Shown here: positions 44,940-54,297 of the stretch, in pieces
How positions within the stretch are numbered: position 1 is the first letter of the stretch
How the letters are laid out: each line of letters begins with the position of its first letter
DNA from: CAYWKS01 sp964458935
Lineage (GTDB): Bacteria > Planctomycetota > Phycisphaerae > Phycisphaerales > Zrk34
NCBI GenBank assembly: GCA_964458935.1
Contig: CAYWKS010000011.1
Coordinates: 45,684-109,683, forward strand
DNA: 64,000 nucleotides
Reading direction: 5' to 3'
Translations under genes and position numbers: made by a program
The notes under the pieces: generated by a model
What the model saw: the letters and a program-made list of their open reading frames with translations, nothing else
The model's database searches: none
Told to the model about the DNA's origin: nothing

Positions 44940-46384
44940 ACGAGAAGCTGAACGCCGCTTGGACCTGGGTCCGCGGGCACCTGGTGATCGTGATCTCGGC
45001 GCTGCTGATCCTCGCGTCGATGGGACTGCTGTTCGGTTGGATCAACGGCGCGATGGCCGACTTCAAGCAGGGCCTGGCCGCCCGCTCGGGCGACCTGCGC
45101 ACGATCGAGCAGCACATCAACCGAACCGTCAGCAACGTGCCCTCCGATGACCCCGACCAGCCCACGCGGTCGCTGGAGCTGACGATCAACCCCGCGTCGG
45201 TCGACGCCCTGAAGCAGATCTTCCAGCGGATGAACGGCGGGTTCGCGCAGTTGTTCGAGACGGTGACGGCGTTCAACCGCGTCGGCCTCGACGGGCGGAA
45301 CGCCCACGAGCCGCTGGTCGACAACCTGTTCCCGGGTCCGGCGAGCAACAACGCCCGCTTCAATGCGCGGCAGGCCTACCAGCGGGCGCTGCGGGCGATC
45401 TATGCCAACGTGCTCAACGCCGGCACCCCCCCGACACCGGAGAGCATCGAGCTCCGCCTGGCCACGGTCCAGCAGAAGTACCTCACCAGCCGGCTCGGCG
45501 CGAGCGAGAGCGACCCGCAGCTCGTCCGCCAGAAGGTCGACACCCGGCTGAGCCTGCTCGCCGATCGCGCCCGCGACATCCGCGTCTACGGCCAGCCGCC
45601 CGTCTTCGGCGGCGAGGCCGCGACCGGCGGGCTGTTCGACGTCGCGCCCTGGGCGACCGGCGGCGACCGGCCGTCCATGACTCAGCTCTGGCACGGGCAG
45701 GTCGAGCTCTGGGTCCAACAGGACCTGGCGATGGCGATCGCGCTGGCCAACCGCCCCAACCCGGGGTCGGCCGCGACGCCCAGCGTGCTCAACCTGCCGG
45801 TGAAACGCATCCTCAGCATGGTCGTCGAGGACAACTACTTCGACCCGCCGGACACGCCCAGCCCGGCCCGACGCGGGTCGGCCGACGACCCGGCCACCGT
45901 CAATTACCAGCCGCCCGACCTCAACGAGCCCATCGTCAGCTACTACGACCTGAGCCCGACCGGGCGGGTGTCCAACGACCTGTACGACGTCCGCCACGCC
46001 CGCTTGTCGGTGATCATCGACAGCACCCGCATCCCGCGCCTGCTCAACGCCATCGCGCAGGTCAACCTGATGACCCCGGTCATCGAGTCGATCAGCACGG
46101 TGGATCAGACCGATGCGCTGGCGGCCGGCTACCTCTACGGTGACGGCGTGGACGTGGTGCAACTGGACCTGCGGGTGGAGACGCTGTGGCTGCGGCCGTG
46201 GACGGCGGGCCACTTCAGCCGCGAGACCGCCGAGCAACTCGGCGAGCCGTTCAACCCCGGGCTGATGCCCGACGAGGTGCGGGTGCGGCGCAACCTGCCG
46301 CCCCGTGATGACGACTTCGACGCCGCGGCCGCGACCGGCGACCGGTCCGGTTCCGCCGGCGAGCGCGGCCGGTACAGCAACTGA
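44936..46384 (+). CDS. Inner-membrane protein in PilO position
   Basis: A 482-residue protein with one transmembrane helix at about residues 16-36 (VIVISALLILASMGLLFGWI) and a long periplasmic domain. It contains LSVIIDSTRIPRLLNAIAQVNLMTPVIES, the kind of alpha-beta unit seen in PilO/GspM-like proteins, but the overall similarity is too low to name it. The GTG start overlaps the pilM stop (GTGA) and has AGGAGG 7 bases upstream, so the two are coupled. Likely part of the inner-membrane platform of the pilus or secretion machine. Confidence 0.7.
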   Translation: MNEKLNAAWTWVRGHLVIVISALLILASMGLLFGWINGAMADFKQGLAARSGDLRTIEQHINRTVSNVPSDDPDQPTRSLELTINPASVDALKQIFQRMNGGFAQLFETVTAFNRVGLDGRNAHEPLVDNLFPGPASNNARFNARQAYQRALRAIYANVLNAGTPPTPESIELRLATVQQKYLTSRLGASESDPQLVRQKVDTRLSLLADRARDIRVYGQPPVFGGEAATGGLFDVAPWATGGDRPSMTQLWHGQVELWVQQDLAMAIALANRPNPGSAATPSVLNLPVKRILSMVVEDNYFDPPDTPSPARRGSADDPATVNYQPPDLNEPIVSYYDLSPTGRVSNDLYDVRHARLSVIIDSTRIPRLLNAIAQVNLMTPVIESISTVDQTDALAAGYLYGDGVDVVQLDLRVETLWLRPWTAGHFSRETAEQLGEPFNPGLMPDEVRVRRNLPPRDDDFDAAAATGDRSGSAGERGRYSN

Positions 46385-46471
46385 CGGCGCTCGCGCCGGT
46401 GACCGACGGCGCCGTAGGCTCGACGGCGCGGCCCCGCACGGCGACGCCGCCCAACGCAAGAGGCGTATGAC

Positions 46472-48466
46472 ATGAAGCTCAAGAACATCCATCCGGCCGA
46501 ACGCCACGTCGAGAAGATCATCTTCGCGCTCGCCCTGGCCTTCCTCGGCTACACCGTCTGGGCCTACGTGATCAGCAGCGATGTCACGGTGGACCTGGCC
46601 GGCCGCGAGGTCGGCCCCGAGCAGATCGACCAGATCATCCGCGATCGCGCCGAGGACCTGAACGATCAGTTGCAGGGCCCGGCCGACCCGACCCTGGCCG
46701 GGACGGAGATCCCCGACTACGCCACGGCCTTCCGCGATCAGATCAGCTCGCCTCTCACGCCCGCCGCCCCGGGCCTGGACGTCGGGCCCGACCGACTGGC
46801 GTGGACCGCCGGGCTGACCGGCAACATGCTCGTGTTCAGCGGCACGCAAAGCCCCAACGCCTGGACGCCCGACGGCGACAAGCCATTCAAGCGGTTCGAC
46901 CTGCCGAAGGTCGCCTCGATCGTCGCCGAGGCCGGGCAGGGCACCCTCGCCGCTAACGCCGACCCGAACGTGCTGCGGCTCGCCGCCGCGCAGCCCCCCT
47001 ACGACGCGCAATGGATCAGCGTCGGCGGCGAGGTCGACTTCCCGGCGCTCATCGATCAGTTGGAGGCGGCCGAGGACGAGCCGGGCCGGCCCATCCCCGT
47101 GGAGTGGATTAACGACGGCTGGGCGGTCCTGGAGGTGCAGGCCCAGCGCCAGGTTCGCCTGCCCGACGGGTCGTGGTCGGAGCCGACGCTGCTGCCGCCG
47201 ATGCCCGGCCTGGAGGTCTGGCGAACGATCGCCGATCGGGCCACCCCCCAGACCTTCCCGCAGATCGTCCAACAGGCCCAGAGCAACTGGCGTTCGATCC
47301 TGCAACCCAGGTTCCCGTCACTGACCGGGGCGATGGCGTGGACACCGCCGACCTTCGACCAGCCCGCCGATCCGGGCGCCGACGCCAACGACGGCGCCGA
47401 GGCGGTCGTGAAGCCGCCGGAGCTGGTGCGTTTGGAGGAGCGGCTGGCGGACCTGCAGGCCAAGGCCGAGCGGCTGCAGCGGTTGGTGAGCAACGCCGCC
47501 AGCGAATCGGCGGCCCGCCGTCTCCGGGCGCAACTGCAACAGACGCAACAGCAGGTCGAACAGGTCCTGGCCCAGATCGATCGCTACACGCGCGGCGCCG
47601 CCGAGGCATCGCCCGGGACGGTGCCCGCCCAGCGGGTCGCGAACCGGCCGACCTTCAACTTCACCCAGCCCGGCGGGTCACCGGCGGCCGCGACCAACTC
47701 GCCCCGCCAGCGCCTGCTCATCGCCCTGCTCAAGGAGCCGCGCGACGTCTGGTTCAACGACCTGTCGGTCCGGTCGAACCAGACCTACCGCTATCGCCTT
47801 CGCCTGGTGGTCACGAATCCGCTGTACCACCGCGTGGTGCCCGAGGAGCAGGCCGACCTCGGCAAGCAGTTCACTCGCACCAGCGCGTGGTCCGACTGGT
47901 CCGCCGCGGTCGAGGCGCCCCGCAACACCTACTTCTTCATGGTCGGCGGCAACCGCAGCGTCGGCTACAGCAGCATCGAGGTGTGGCGGTTCTACGACGG
48001 GCGATGGCGCGCCGCCGAGTTCGAGGTGTTTCCCGGCGACGCGATCGGCTCGGACACGGCCGACTTCGTGAACCTCGGTGAACAGCAGTTGCAGGCCGGC
48101 CTCGGCGCCGTCGACTTCGGCACGGGGCTCGTCGCCGTCGACCTGGATTTCAATCACCGCCTCGCCGGTGGGCTCGGCGGCATCGGCCAGAACACCATCC
48201 GCATGCTTTACACCGACGGCGACGCGCTGATGTCGCGGCTGGAGAGCGACGATCGCCAACGCCGCACCCTGGTCGAAGCTGAATTGCAGCAACGCCTGCG
48301 CGCCATGCGCGAACGACCGGCCTGGGACCCCCGAGGCGGCGCCGACGCCACCGGCCGCGCCGATCCCGGTGATCGGTCTGACCCGCCCTCCGATCGCGAC
48401 GAAGGCCCGGGCGAACGGTATGAAGACACCCGCCGTCGGTACGAGGATCGGTATCGGGTTGAATGA
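46472..48466 (+). CDS. Membrane protein of the pilus/secretion locus
   Basis: A 664-residue protein with a short cytoplasmic start, one transmembrane helix (about 14-34, KIIFALALAFLGYTVWAYVI) and a long periplasmic part. Residues about 310-370 (LVRLEERLADLQAKAERL and following) are a predicted coiled coil. The C-terminus is Arg/Asp-rich and probably disordered. I do not recognise a family. Position (third after pilM, 87 bases downstream, AAGAGG ribosome-binding site) suggests it works with the two preceding gene products. The secretin gene lies 7 kb upstream on the same strand. Confidence 0.7.
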   Translation: MKLKNIHPAERHVEKIIFALALAFLGYTVWAYVISSDVTVDLAGREVGPEQIDQIIRDRAEDLNDQLQGPADPTLAGTEIPDYATAFRDQISSPLTPAAPGLDVGPDRLAWTAGLTGNMLVFSGTQSPNAWTPDGDKPFKRFDLPKVASIVAEAGQGTLAANADPNVLRLAAAQPPYDAQWISVGGEVDFPALIDQLEAAEDEPGRPIPVEWINDGWAVLEVQAQRQVRLPDGSWSEPTLLPPMPGLEVWRTIADRATPQTFPQIVQQAQSNWRSILQPRFPSLTGAMAWTPPTFDQPADPGADANDGAEAVVKPPELVRLEERLADLQAKAERLQRLVSNAASESAARRLRAQLQQTQQQVEQVLAQIDRYTRGAAEASPGTVPAQRVANRPTFNFTQPGGSPAAATNSPRQRLLIALLKEPRDVWFNDLSVRSNQTYRYRLRLVVTNPLYHRVVPEEQADLGKQFTRTSAWSDWSAAVEAPRNTYFFMVGGNRSVGYSSIEVWRFYDGRWRAAEFEVFPGDAIGSDTADFVNLGEQQLQAGLGAVDFGTGLVAVDLDFNHRLAGGLGGIGQNTIRMLYTDGDALMSRLESDDRQRRTLVEAELQQRLRAMRERPAWDPRGGADATGRADPGDRSDPPSDRDEGPGERYEDTRRRYEDRYRVE

Positions 48467-48487
48467 ACCGCGGCGGCTCGGCGTCCG

Positions 48488-48937
48488 CTACGCCGCGATC
48501 GCCTCGTGGTCGTCCGCGGGGAACAGGCGCGTGCGGACCCTTTCGACCCGGCGCATGACCCGGCGCGCCGGGCCTCGTGACAGGTCGTCGGCCACGGCGT
48601 CGGCGTGATGGGTCAGCGTCGCGTCACAGACCAACAGGGTCAGCGGCGTGGTCAGCCTCGCCCGCCGCGCGATCCACCAGAGCAACCACAGGTCCAGGGT
48701 CGCCAGGCCCTGGGCGCGGCCGAGCCGCACGTACAGCCCCACCGGCTGCATCGCCGCGCGCCACGCCGGCCAGCGCCGCCACACCTTCCAAGCACACACC
48801 GCGATCGCCACGGTCGCGGCCAGCCACGCCAGCGGCCAGAGCGGCAGCGTCGGCCCGTGGGTCCAGAACGACACGCCCCGCAGCCGCTCGGGCACGTCGG
48901 CCAGCGTCGTCGTGCTCGTCATCCACCGCTCGATCAT
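48488..48937 (-). CDS. Hypothetical membrane protein coupled to a HEAT-repeat gene
   Basis: A 149-residue protein with one clear transmembrane helix (about 31-50, PLWPLAWLAATVAIAVCAWKVW) and a second hydrophobic stretch (TLDLWLLWWIARRA). The cytoplasmic end has TLTHHADAV and a basic tail. The ATG at 48937 overlaps the stop of the upstream gene as ATGA, which fixes the start and shows translational coupling. No family is recognised. It may tether the HEAT-repeat protein to the membrane, but this is inference. Confidence 0.65.
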   Translation of the reverse strand: MIERWMTSTTTLADVPERLRGVSFWTHGPTLPLWPLAWLAATVAIAVCAWKVWRRWPAWRAAMQPVGLYVRLGRAQGLATLDLWLLWWIARRARLTTPLTLLVCDATLTHHADAVADDLSRGPARRVMRRVERVRTRLFPADDHEAIAA

Positions 48938-50799
48938 GCCGAACCTTTCTGCTTCGCCAGGTGCGCCGCGGCGAGATCGCGGACCACGCGGACCGCGCGG
49001 CGGCGGACGCGCGGCTGGGCGTCCGACCGCGCCAGCGCCGCCACCCGGTTGACCACCGGCAACAGCCCCAGCCGTTCCACCACCCACAACGCGCTGACCC
49101 GGTGCGCCTCGTTGTCGTCGCCGAGCATCCGCTCCAGCTCCGGCAACGCCTCGGACATCGGCAGCGCGAGCAGGGCCTTGATGGCGGTGGCGCGGCTGCG
49201 GTTCGCCCGGCCGTGCGTCAGCGCCAGCAGCGCCTCGCGGAGCGGGCCGACGTGCTCCATCGCCTCCAGCGCCTCGATCGCATTGGAGCGGACCCGATCG
49301 TTGTCGTGGCCCAGCGCCTCGGTCAGCGCCGCGACGACCGGCGGGGTCGGGCCCAGCGGGGCCAGCGCCTTGACCGCCGCGGACGCCACCCGGGCATCGG
49401 CGTCGGCCGCCCGCGTCAGCAGCAACCGGTCAAACGAGGCCTCCTGGCCCAACTCGCGGACGACCATGACCGCCCGGAGGCGATCGTCGACGTCGCTGGC
49501 GCTCATCTTGCGGGCCAGTTGCCGCCCGAACCCCGCGTCGATCTTCATCAGCGCGCGGGCGGCGGCGACGCGCTTGGCCTGGGGCAGTTGCGGCCAGTTG
49601 CACCAGAACCGCTCGAACCCGATCGGCCCGAGCTGCCGCTCGGCGATCTCGCGCAGCTCCGCGTGCGACGAGCCGATCAGCCGCACCATCAGCCCGCTCA
49701 GCCCCGGCCACCGCCGCCGCAGCAGGTGCCGCAGCGCGATCCGCGCTATCGCCGGGTCGGTGTCGAAACACAGCGGCTCGATCAGCGTGTCGGCCTCGTC
49801 CTCGCCGATCGCCATCAGGCCGCGCAGCGCCATCAGCCGCGTCGTCGCATCGCGATCGCCGGTCAGTTCCCCGAGCGTCTGCCGCCTGGCCGGGCCGAGC
49901 ACGGGCATGGCCGCGACCCAGCGCGGCAGCCGCCGGCGGCAATCGGTATCGAGCTGGGCCAGCGACCGGCCGTGCGGGGCCAGGTGCGCCACGCGCTGGG
50001 CATGACGCACGCCCCGCAGCACCACCGGCGCCGCCAGCAGGTGCGTCATCTGCGTGATCGCATCGAGGTGTGCGGCGCTGCCGCGGTTCTCCAGACCGCG
50101 GATCGCCGCGTCGCGCATGGATTCGATCGCCGCCAGCGGCACCAGCGCCCCGCACGTCAGCGGGTGGTCCGCCTGCGCCAGCAGTTCGCACATCGCCGCG
50201 TGGGCCGAGGCGTGGCGGTCGGCGACGTGCTGGAGCAGGTCCGGTCCGAACCGCGGGGCGTACAGCGCCGCGGCCAGCAGGACGTCGCGGCGGCGGTGCT
50301 GGTGGAAGCAGGCGCACGCTTCGACGACCGCCTCGTAGACGTGCGCGCGGGACTGGGCATCGGGTCGGGCCGACGCCCGACCCGACCGCTGGGCGCGGAC
50401 CATACGGAGCAGCGCTCGAGCCGCCCCGCGCTGCAGCCGGGCGTCGGTGCCGTGCAACTGGCTGGTGAGCAGGTACGCCGCCCGGGCTTCGCCGCTCTGG
50501 TCGACGATGTCGAGCATGTTCAGGCGGGTCTGCACGGCGCGACCGTCGGCCGCGTGCCGCAGCGCCTCGTCGAGGCAGTCGATATGCACCCGGATGAGCT
50601 GCTGGGCCGGCTCGCCGAGATGGTGATAGTGCTGGACCAGGCCGGCGAGCCCGGAGGGGTGGCGGCGTTCGAGCAGGGTCGCCACGAGGGCCCGGCGCGT
50701 GGGTGAGTCGGCGCTGGGCAGGGCCTCAACCAGGGCCATATCCACCACCTCATCTTCAACCAGCGCCAATTGACGCAAACCTGCCTGTCGGTCGGGCAT
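48934..50799 (-). CDS. HEAT-repeat protein
   Basis: A 621-residue soluble protein built from helical repeats. Repeats are visible throughout, e.g. DADARVASAAVKALAPLG, DNDRVRSNAIEALEAM and NRSRATAIKALLALP, each ending in a short helix pair. Such alpha-solenoids serve as binding platforms; no catalytic motif is seen. Start 50799 has GGAG six bases upstream; the frame extends to 50901 only as noise. A minus-strand TACAGT at 50837-50842 may be its -10 box. It is divergent from the gene at 51000 and coupled to the small membrane protein that follows. Confidence 0.85.
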   Translation of the reverse strand: MPDRQAGLRQLALVEDEVVDMALVEALPSADSPTRRALVATLLERRHPSGLAGLVQHYHHLGEPAQQLIRVHIDCLDEALRHAADGRAVQTRLNMLDIVDQSGEARAAYLLTSQLHGTDARLQRGAARALLRMVRAQRSGRASARPDAQSRAHVYEAVVEACACFHQHRRRDVLLAAALYAPRFGPDLLQHVADRHASAHAAMCELLAQADHPLTCGALVPLAAIESMRDAAIRGLENRGSAAHLDAITQMTHLLAAPVVLRGVRHAQRVAHLAPHGRSLAQLDTDCRRRLPRWVAAMPVLGPARRQTLGELTGDRDATTRLMALRGLMAIGEDEADTLIEPLCFDTDPAIARIALRHLLRRRWPGLSGLMVRLIGSSHAELREIAERQLGPIGFERFWCNWPQLPQAKRVAAARALMKIDAGFGRQLARKMSASDVDDRLRAVMVVRELGQEASFDRLLLTRAADADARVASAAVKALAPLGPTPPVVAALTEALGHDNDRVRSNAIEALEAMEHVGPLREALLALTHGRANRSRATAIKALLALPMSEALPELERMLGDDNEAHRVSALWVVERLGLLPVVNRVAALARSDAQPRVRRRAVRVVRDLAAAHLAKQKGSA

Positions 50800-50999
50800 G
50801 GCGGCTCCGTGGCATTGCCGCAAGTCCCTAGAAATTACTGTACTTATCGGCCGCGCGATGCCCGCGCCTCCAACCGACGCCCATCGCCGGGGGGACCGCA
50901 AATTTTTTTCTCACAATCCGAACTTCATAGGTGCAAAACGACCGACCCCCAGCTATCATACGCCTCCATATATCCGTACCCCCTGAAGGTTTACTGATC

Positions 51000-51542
51000 A
51001 TGAGCCTGCCGAACAAATCACCCAGCACCCAGGTTTACCGGATGATGCTGTATCAGCGGGCCCTGCACCCGGAGCTGTTCAGCATCCAGGACCGCCGCAT
51101 CATCACCACAAGTGATTATGAGCTAGAGGCTTGGATCATGCCCGGCGGGCACACCCTGCGCTTTGGCTGCGAAAGCGGCTGTGTCACCGAGGTCGTCTGC
51201 GACCAGGATGTCCAGCTTCCCGAACGCGGCCTGGTCCACGCCCTGCCCTGCATCGGCGAGAAGGAACACGAGCAGCCGGTCGGCTCGGATATCAACTTCG
51301 TCACCGCCGTCCAGACCGAGAACCTCTCGGATAACCTCTACCTCGCGACGTTCAACGAAATGCAGGACTTCGCCGAGCAGTCGGAGGCCATGGTCCACGC
51401 CTGGAGCGACGCTGAGGGCTCGTCCAACCTGTCCATCCTCGACATGCAGCGATACAAGGGCGAAATCCACGCCCAATGCTATCACCTGCTCGCCAGCGGC
51501 GGGTTCGTCCTTCGGACCCAGACGATCTTCGAGCTGGCCTGA
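51000..51542 (+). CDS. DUF2617-like conserved protein
   Basis: A 180-residue soluble protein. The pattern YQRALHPELFSIQDRR near residue 18, WIMPGGHTLRF near 46, and VSDNLY-like content match what I remember of DUF2617, a family of unknown function found in planctomycetes and actinobacteria. I am only moderately sure of the family. The ATG at 51000 is supported by GAAGG about 12 bases upstream and a TATCAT box at 50954-50959. accD follows 108 bases later on the same strand. Confidence 0.65.
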   Translation: MSLPNKSPSTQVYRMMLYQRALHPELFSIQDRRIITTSDYELEAWIMPGGHTLRFGCESGCVTEVVCDQDVQLPERGLVHALPCIGEKEHEQPVGSDINFVTAVQTENLSDNLYLATFNEMQDFAEQSEAMVHAWSDAEGSSNLSILDMQRYKGEIHAQCYHLLASGGFVLRTQTIFELA

Positions 51543-51650
51543 GCGTCCCAAAGCCCTAACCGCCTTCGACCGATGTTCTTACAGCGCGTGGAACGGCGAC
51601 TGTGACGTTTTTGTCTTGTTGTGACCGTTGCTCACAGGGAAAATAGGCCC

Positions 51651-52556
51651 ATGGCGTCGCGATCAAGCCTGAATGTCTCCCCGGCCAATGCCGCCGGTGC
51701 CCCGCAGACCGGCCCCGCGAACGGCCTGCGCCGCTGGGACCAGGTCATCGGGACCCCGCCCAAGGCCGACGTGCCCGAGGGCCTGTGGATGCGCTGCGCC
51801 AACTGCGAGGCGATGGTCTACCGCAAGCTCGTCGAGCGCAACCTGTGGGTCTGCACAGAGTGCGAGCACCATTTCCGCATCTCCGCGGCTCAACGGGTCG
51901 CCCAGCTCTGCGACCCCGAGAGTTTCGAGCGGCGGTGGGAGAAGGTCGCCCCGGCCGACCCGCTGAAGTTTGTCGACGCCAAGCCCTATGCCCAGCGGCT
52001 GGCGCACGAGGCCCAGAAGAATGACCAGCTCGACGCGGTCGTCGCCGGGACCGGTTATATCAAGGGTCGCCGGGTGGCGCTGGCCTGCCTCGACCCGAAC
52101 TTCATGATGGGCTCGATGGGCAGCGTGGTCGGCGAGGTGGTGGCGTTGACGGTCGAACACGCCGACGAGCAGAACCTGCCGCTGATCGTGGTCTCGTGCT
52201 CGGGCGGGGCGCGGATGCAGGAATCGAGCCTGTCGCTGATGCAGATGGCCAAGACCTCCGCGGCGATCGGGCGTTTCCAGGACAACCGCGGCCTGTTCAT
52301 CAGCGTCCTGGCCGACCCGACCTCGGGCGGGGTGACCGCGAGCTTCGCGATGCTCGGTGATGTGATCTTCGCCGAGCCGCGCGCCCTGGTCTGCTTCTCC
52401 GGGCCACGCGTCGTGGCGAACACGCTCAAGCGCGACCTGCCGGACGGCTTCCAGCGCGCCGAATTCCTCCAGGACAAGGGCTTCGTCGATCGCGTCGTCA
52501 GCCGCCGCAACCTCCGCTCCGAGATCAGCCGCATCATCGACTACGCCGGCAAGTGA
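51651..52556 (+). CDS. accD: Acetyl-CoA carboxylase carboxyltransferase subunit beta
   Basis: A 301-residue subunit that, with AccA, moves carboxyl from biotin to acetyl-CoA to make malonyl-CoA. Seen: zinc ribbon CANC near residue 45 and CTEC near 64, the crotonase-type core LIVVSCSGGARMQESSLSLMQMAKTS, and PTSGGVTASFAMLGDV with its oxyanion-hole glycines. An N-terminal extension of about 35 residues precedes the zinc ribbon. Start 51651 is the ATG after AGGGAAAATAGG; a GTG at 51621 is possible but has no ribosome-binding site. accA, accB and accC are not in this window. Confidence 0.95.
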   Translation: MASRSSLNVSPANAAGAPQTGPANGLRRWDQVIGTPPKADVPEGLWMRCANCEAMVYRKLVERNLWVCTECEHHFRISAAQRVAQLCDPESFERRWEKVAPADPLKFVDAKPYAQRLAHEAQKNDQLDAVVAGTGYIKGRRVALACLDPNFMMGSMGSVVGEVVALTVEHADEQNLPLIVVSCSGGARMQESSLSLMQMAKTSAAIGRFQDNRGLFISVLADPTSGGVTASFAMLGDVIFAEPRALVCFSGPRVVANTLKRDLPDGFQRAEFLQDKGFVDRVVSRRNLRSEISRIIDYAGK

Positions 52557-52689
52557 TCCGGGCGGTCAACCTCCGGTGATTTGTCCATCAAGGGGGCCGC
52601 GTGGCCATGCGTACCATCGTCGCCGCGCCGCGACGGCGCCGAGCGTGTCGGTCGGGGGCCCGGGCCGCGTGCGGCCCGATCATCGGCAA

Positions 52690-52763
52690 TGGGCGATACT
52701 GGACTCGAACCAGTGACCTCTGCCATGTGACGGCAGCGCTCTAGCCAGCTGAGCTAATCGCCC
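52690..52763 (-). tRNA. tRNA-Val (anticodon CAC)
   Basis: A 74-nt cloverleaf on the minus strand. Acceptor stem GGGCGAT pairs with ATCGCCC; D arm GCTC/GAGC; anticodon stem CTGCC/GGCAG with loop GTCACAT, giving U33 followed by anticodon CAC (reads GUG); T arm ACTGG-TTCGAGT-CCAGT. The discriminator base is A73. CCA is not encoded, so it must be added after transcription. Positions 32 and 38 are G and U, an unusual pair. Confidence 0.93.
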
Positions 52764-52920
52764 GTCGTGGTCGGCTTGCCTGCCAGCCCGACAACCCATC
52801 AATATAGCACCCCGCCGGGGCCCCGCCAAGCAACCGCGCGACGCCGCGGCGATTCGCGTCCTACCCGCCTCGGCGCGTACGATGTCCTGTCTCAACAGGC
52901 TGCAACGAAGGAGCTGGAAA

Positions 52921-54216
52921 ATGTCGATCCTCCACGATGTCCTTGCCGAAAAGGTCGAGCCGATGCGCGACCAGGCGCGACGCCTCGTCGAAGAACACGG
53001 CGACGACAAGATCAGCGACGTCACGGTCAAGCAGGCTTTCGGCGGCATGCGCGGCGTGAAGGCCCTGGTGTGCGACACCAGCTATGTCGACGCCCACGAG
53101 GGTGTCAACGTCCGCGGCTATCCCATCCGCGACCTCGCGGAGCGCTTGCCCGAGGAGGTGTTCTTCCTGTTGTGCACCGGGTCGTTGCCCGACGACGCCC
53201 AGCTCCGCCAGCTTCAGCAGGACCTGTTCGACCGCGTCACCGTGCCCCAGTACGTCTGGAACGTGGTCTGCCAGATGCCGCCCGAGTCCCACCCCATGGC
53301 GATGCTCAGCTCCGCGTGCCTGCTGCTGGAGCGCGAGAGCGTCTTCCAGAAGATGTACAACCAGGGCATCGACAAGGCCGACCACTGGAAGTACGCCCTA
53401 GAAGACATCCTCAGCCTCGTGGCGAAGATCCCGATCATCGCCGCGGGCATCTACCGCATCCGCTTCGGCAAGGGCCAGCCCATCCATCCGTCGGACCTGA
53501 TGGACCTCGGGGCGTACTACTCCGAGGCGCTGGGGTTCTGCGACGGGCAGGCCTGCCGCGACGCCGACTTCACACGCCTCGCTCGCCTTTACCTCGTGCT
53601 GCACTGCGACCACGAGGGCGGCAACGTCTCGGCCAACACCTGCACCACCGTCGCCTCGGCGCTCAGCGATCCGTACCTCGCGGTGTCGGCGGGATTGAAC
53701 GGCCTCACCGGGCCGCTGCACGGCGTGGCCAACCAGAACGCCCTCCGCTTCGTGCTCGACATCAACCGGCACTTCGGCGGCAGCCCCACCGACGACCAGC
53801 TCCGCGAGTACATCTGGGGCGTGCTCAACGCCGGCCAGGTCGTCCCCGGCTACGGCCACGCCGTCCTCCGCGCCACCGATCCCCGCTTCACCGCCCTGCA
53901 CGAGTTCGGCAAGGCCCACTGCGCCGACAACCCGGTCTTCCAGACCGTCGACCTCATGTTCAACGTCGTCCCCGACATCCTCAAGGAACAGGGCAAGGCC
54001 CAGGACCCCTACCCCAACGTCGACGCGGTCAGCGGGTCGCTGCTCTACCACTACGGCATCCGCGAGTTCAGCTACTACACCGTCCTGTTCGCCATCAGCC
54101 GCTGCATGGGCATGCTCGCCCAGGTCCTCATGGAGCGGGTCCTGACCCTGCCGATCCGCCGGCCCAAGTCCATCAGCACCGCGTGGATCGCCGCGCACGT
54201 CGAGCAGCAGCGATAA
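52921..54216 (+). CDS. gltA: Citrate synthase, mitochondrial-like type
   Basis: A 431-residue TCA-cycle enzyme joining oxaloacetate and acetyl-CoA. The three catalytic residues are visible: His in GPLHGVANQ, His in VPGYGHAVLR, and Asp in YPNVDAVSG. The sequence around them (HCDHEGGNVSANT, ALSDPYLAVSAGLNGLTGPLHG, YYTVLFAISRCMGMLAQ, RPKSISTAWI) follows the eukaryotic mitochondrial enzyme much more closely than E. coli GltA; no zinc-type N-terminal extension is present. AAGGAG lies 9 bases before the ATG at 52921. Confidence 0.94.
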   Translation: MSILHDVLAEKVEPMRDQARRLVEEHGDDKISDVTVKQAFGGMRGVKALVCDTSYVDAHEGVNVRGYPIRDLAERLPEEVFFLLCTGSLPDDAQLRQLQQDLFDRVTVPQYVWNVVCQMPPESHPMAMLSSACLLLERESVFQKMYNQGIDKADHWKYALEDILSLVAKIPIIAAGIYRIRFGKGQPIHPSDLMDLGAYYSEALGFCDGQACRDADFTRLARLYLVLHCDHEGGNVSANTCTTVASALSDPYLAVSAGLNGLTGPLHGVANQNALRFVLDINRHFGGSPTDDQLREYIWGVLNAGQVVPGYGHAVLRATDPRFTALHEFGKAHCADNPVFQTVDLMFNVVPDILKEQGKAQDPYPNVDAVSGSLLYHYGIREFSYYTVLFAISRCMGMLAQVLMERVLTLPIRRPKSISTAWIAAHVEQQR

Positions 54217-54297
54217 GCCTGACCCACGCACGCGCCTGACTCGCCGCGACCGTCGGGCTACGATCCGCCAGCACGCCCGACCGAAAAGGAGTTCCAC

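Noticed and set aside
44657..47305. An 882-codon minus-strand frame
   Set aside because: It is antisense to the pilM-type operon, which has proper starts, a stop-start overlap and transmembrane segments.
52690..52763. Reading the tRNA as tRNA-Asp (GTC)
   Set aside because: The string GTCAC occurs, but with the stem CTGCC/GGCAG the T at position 33 is followed by CAC, which makes it tRNA-Val.
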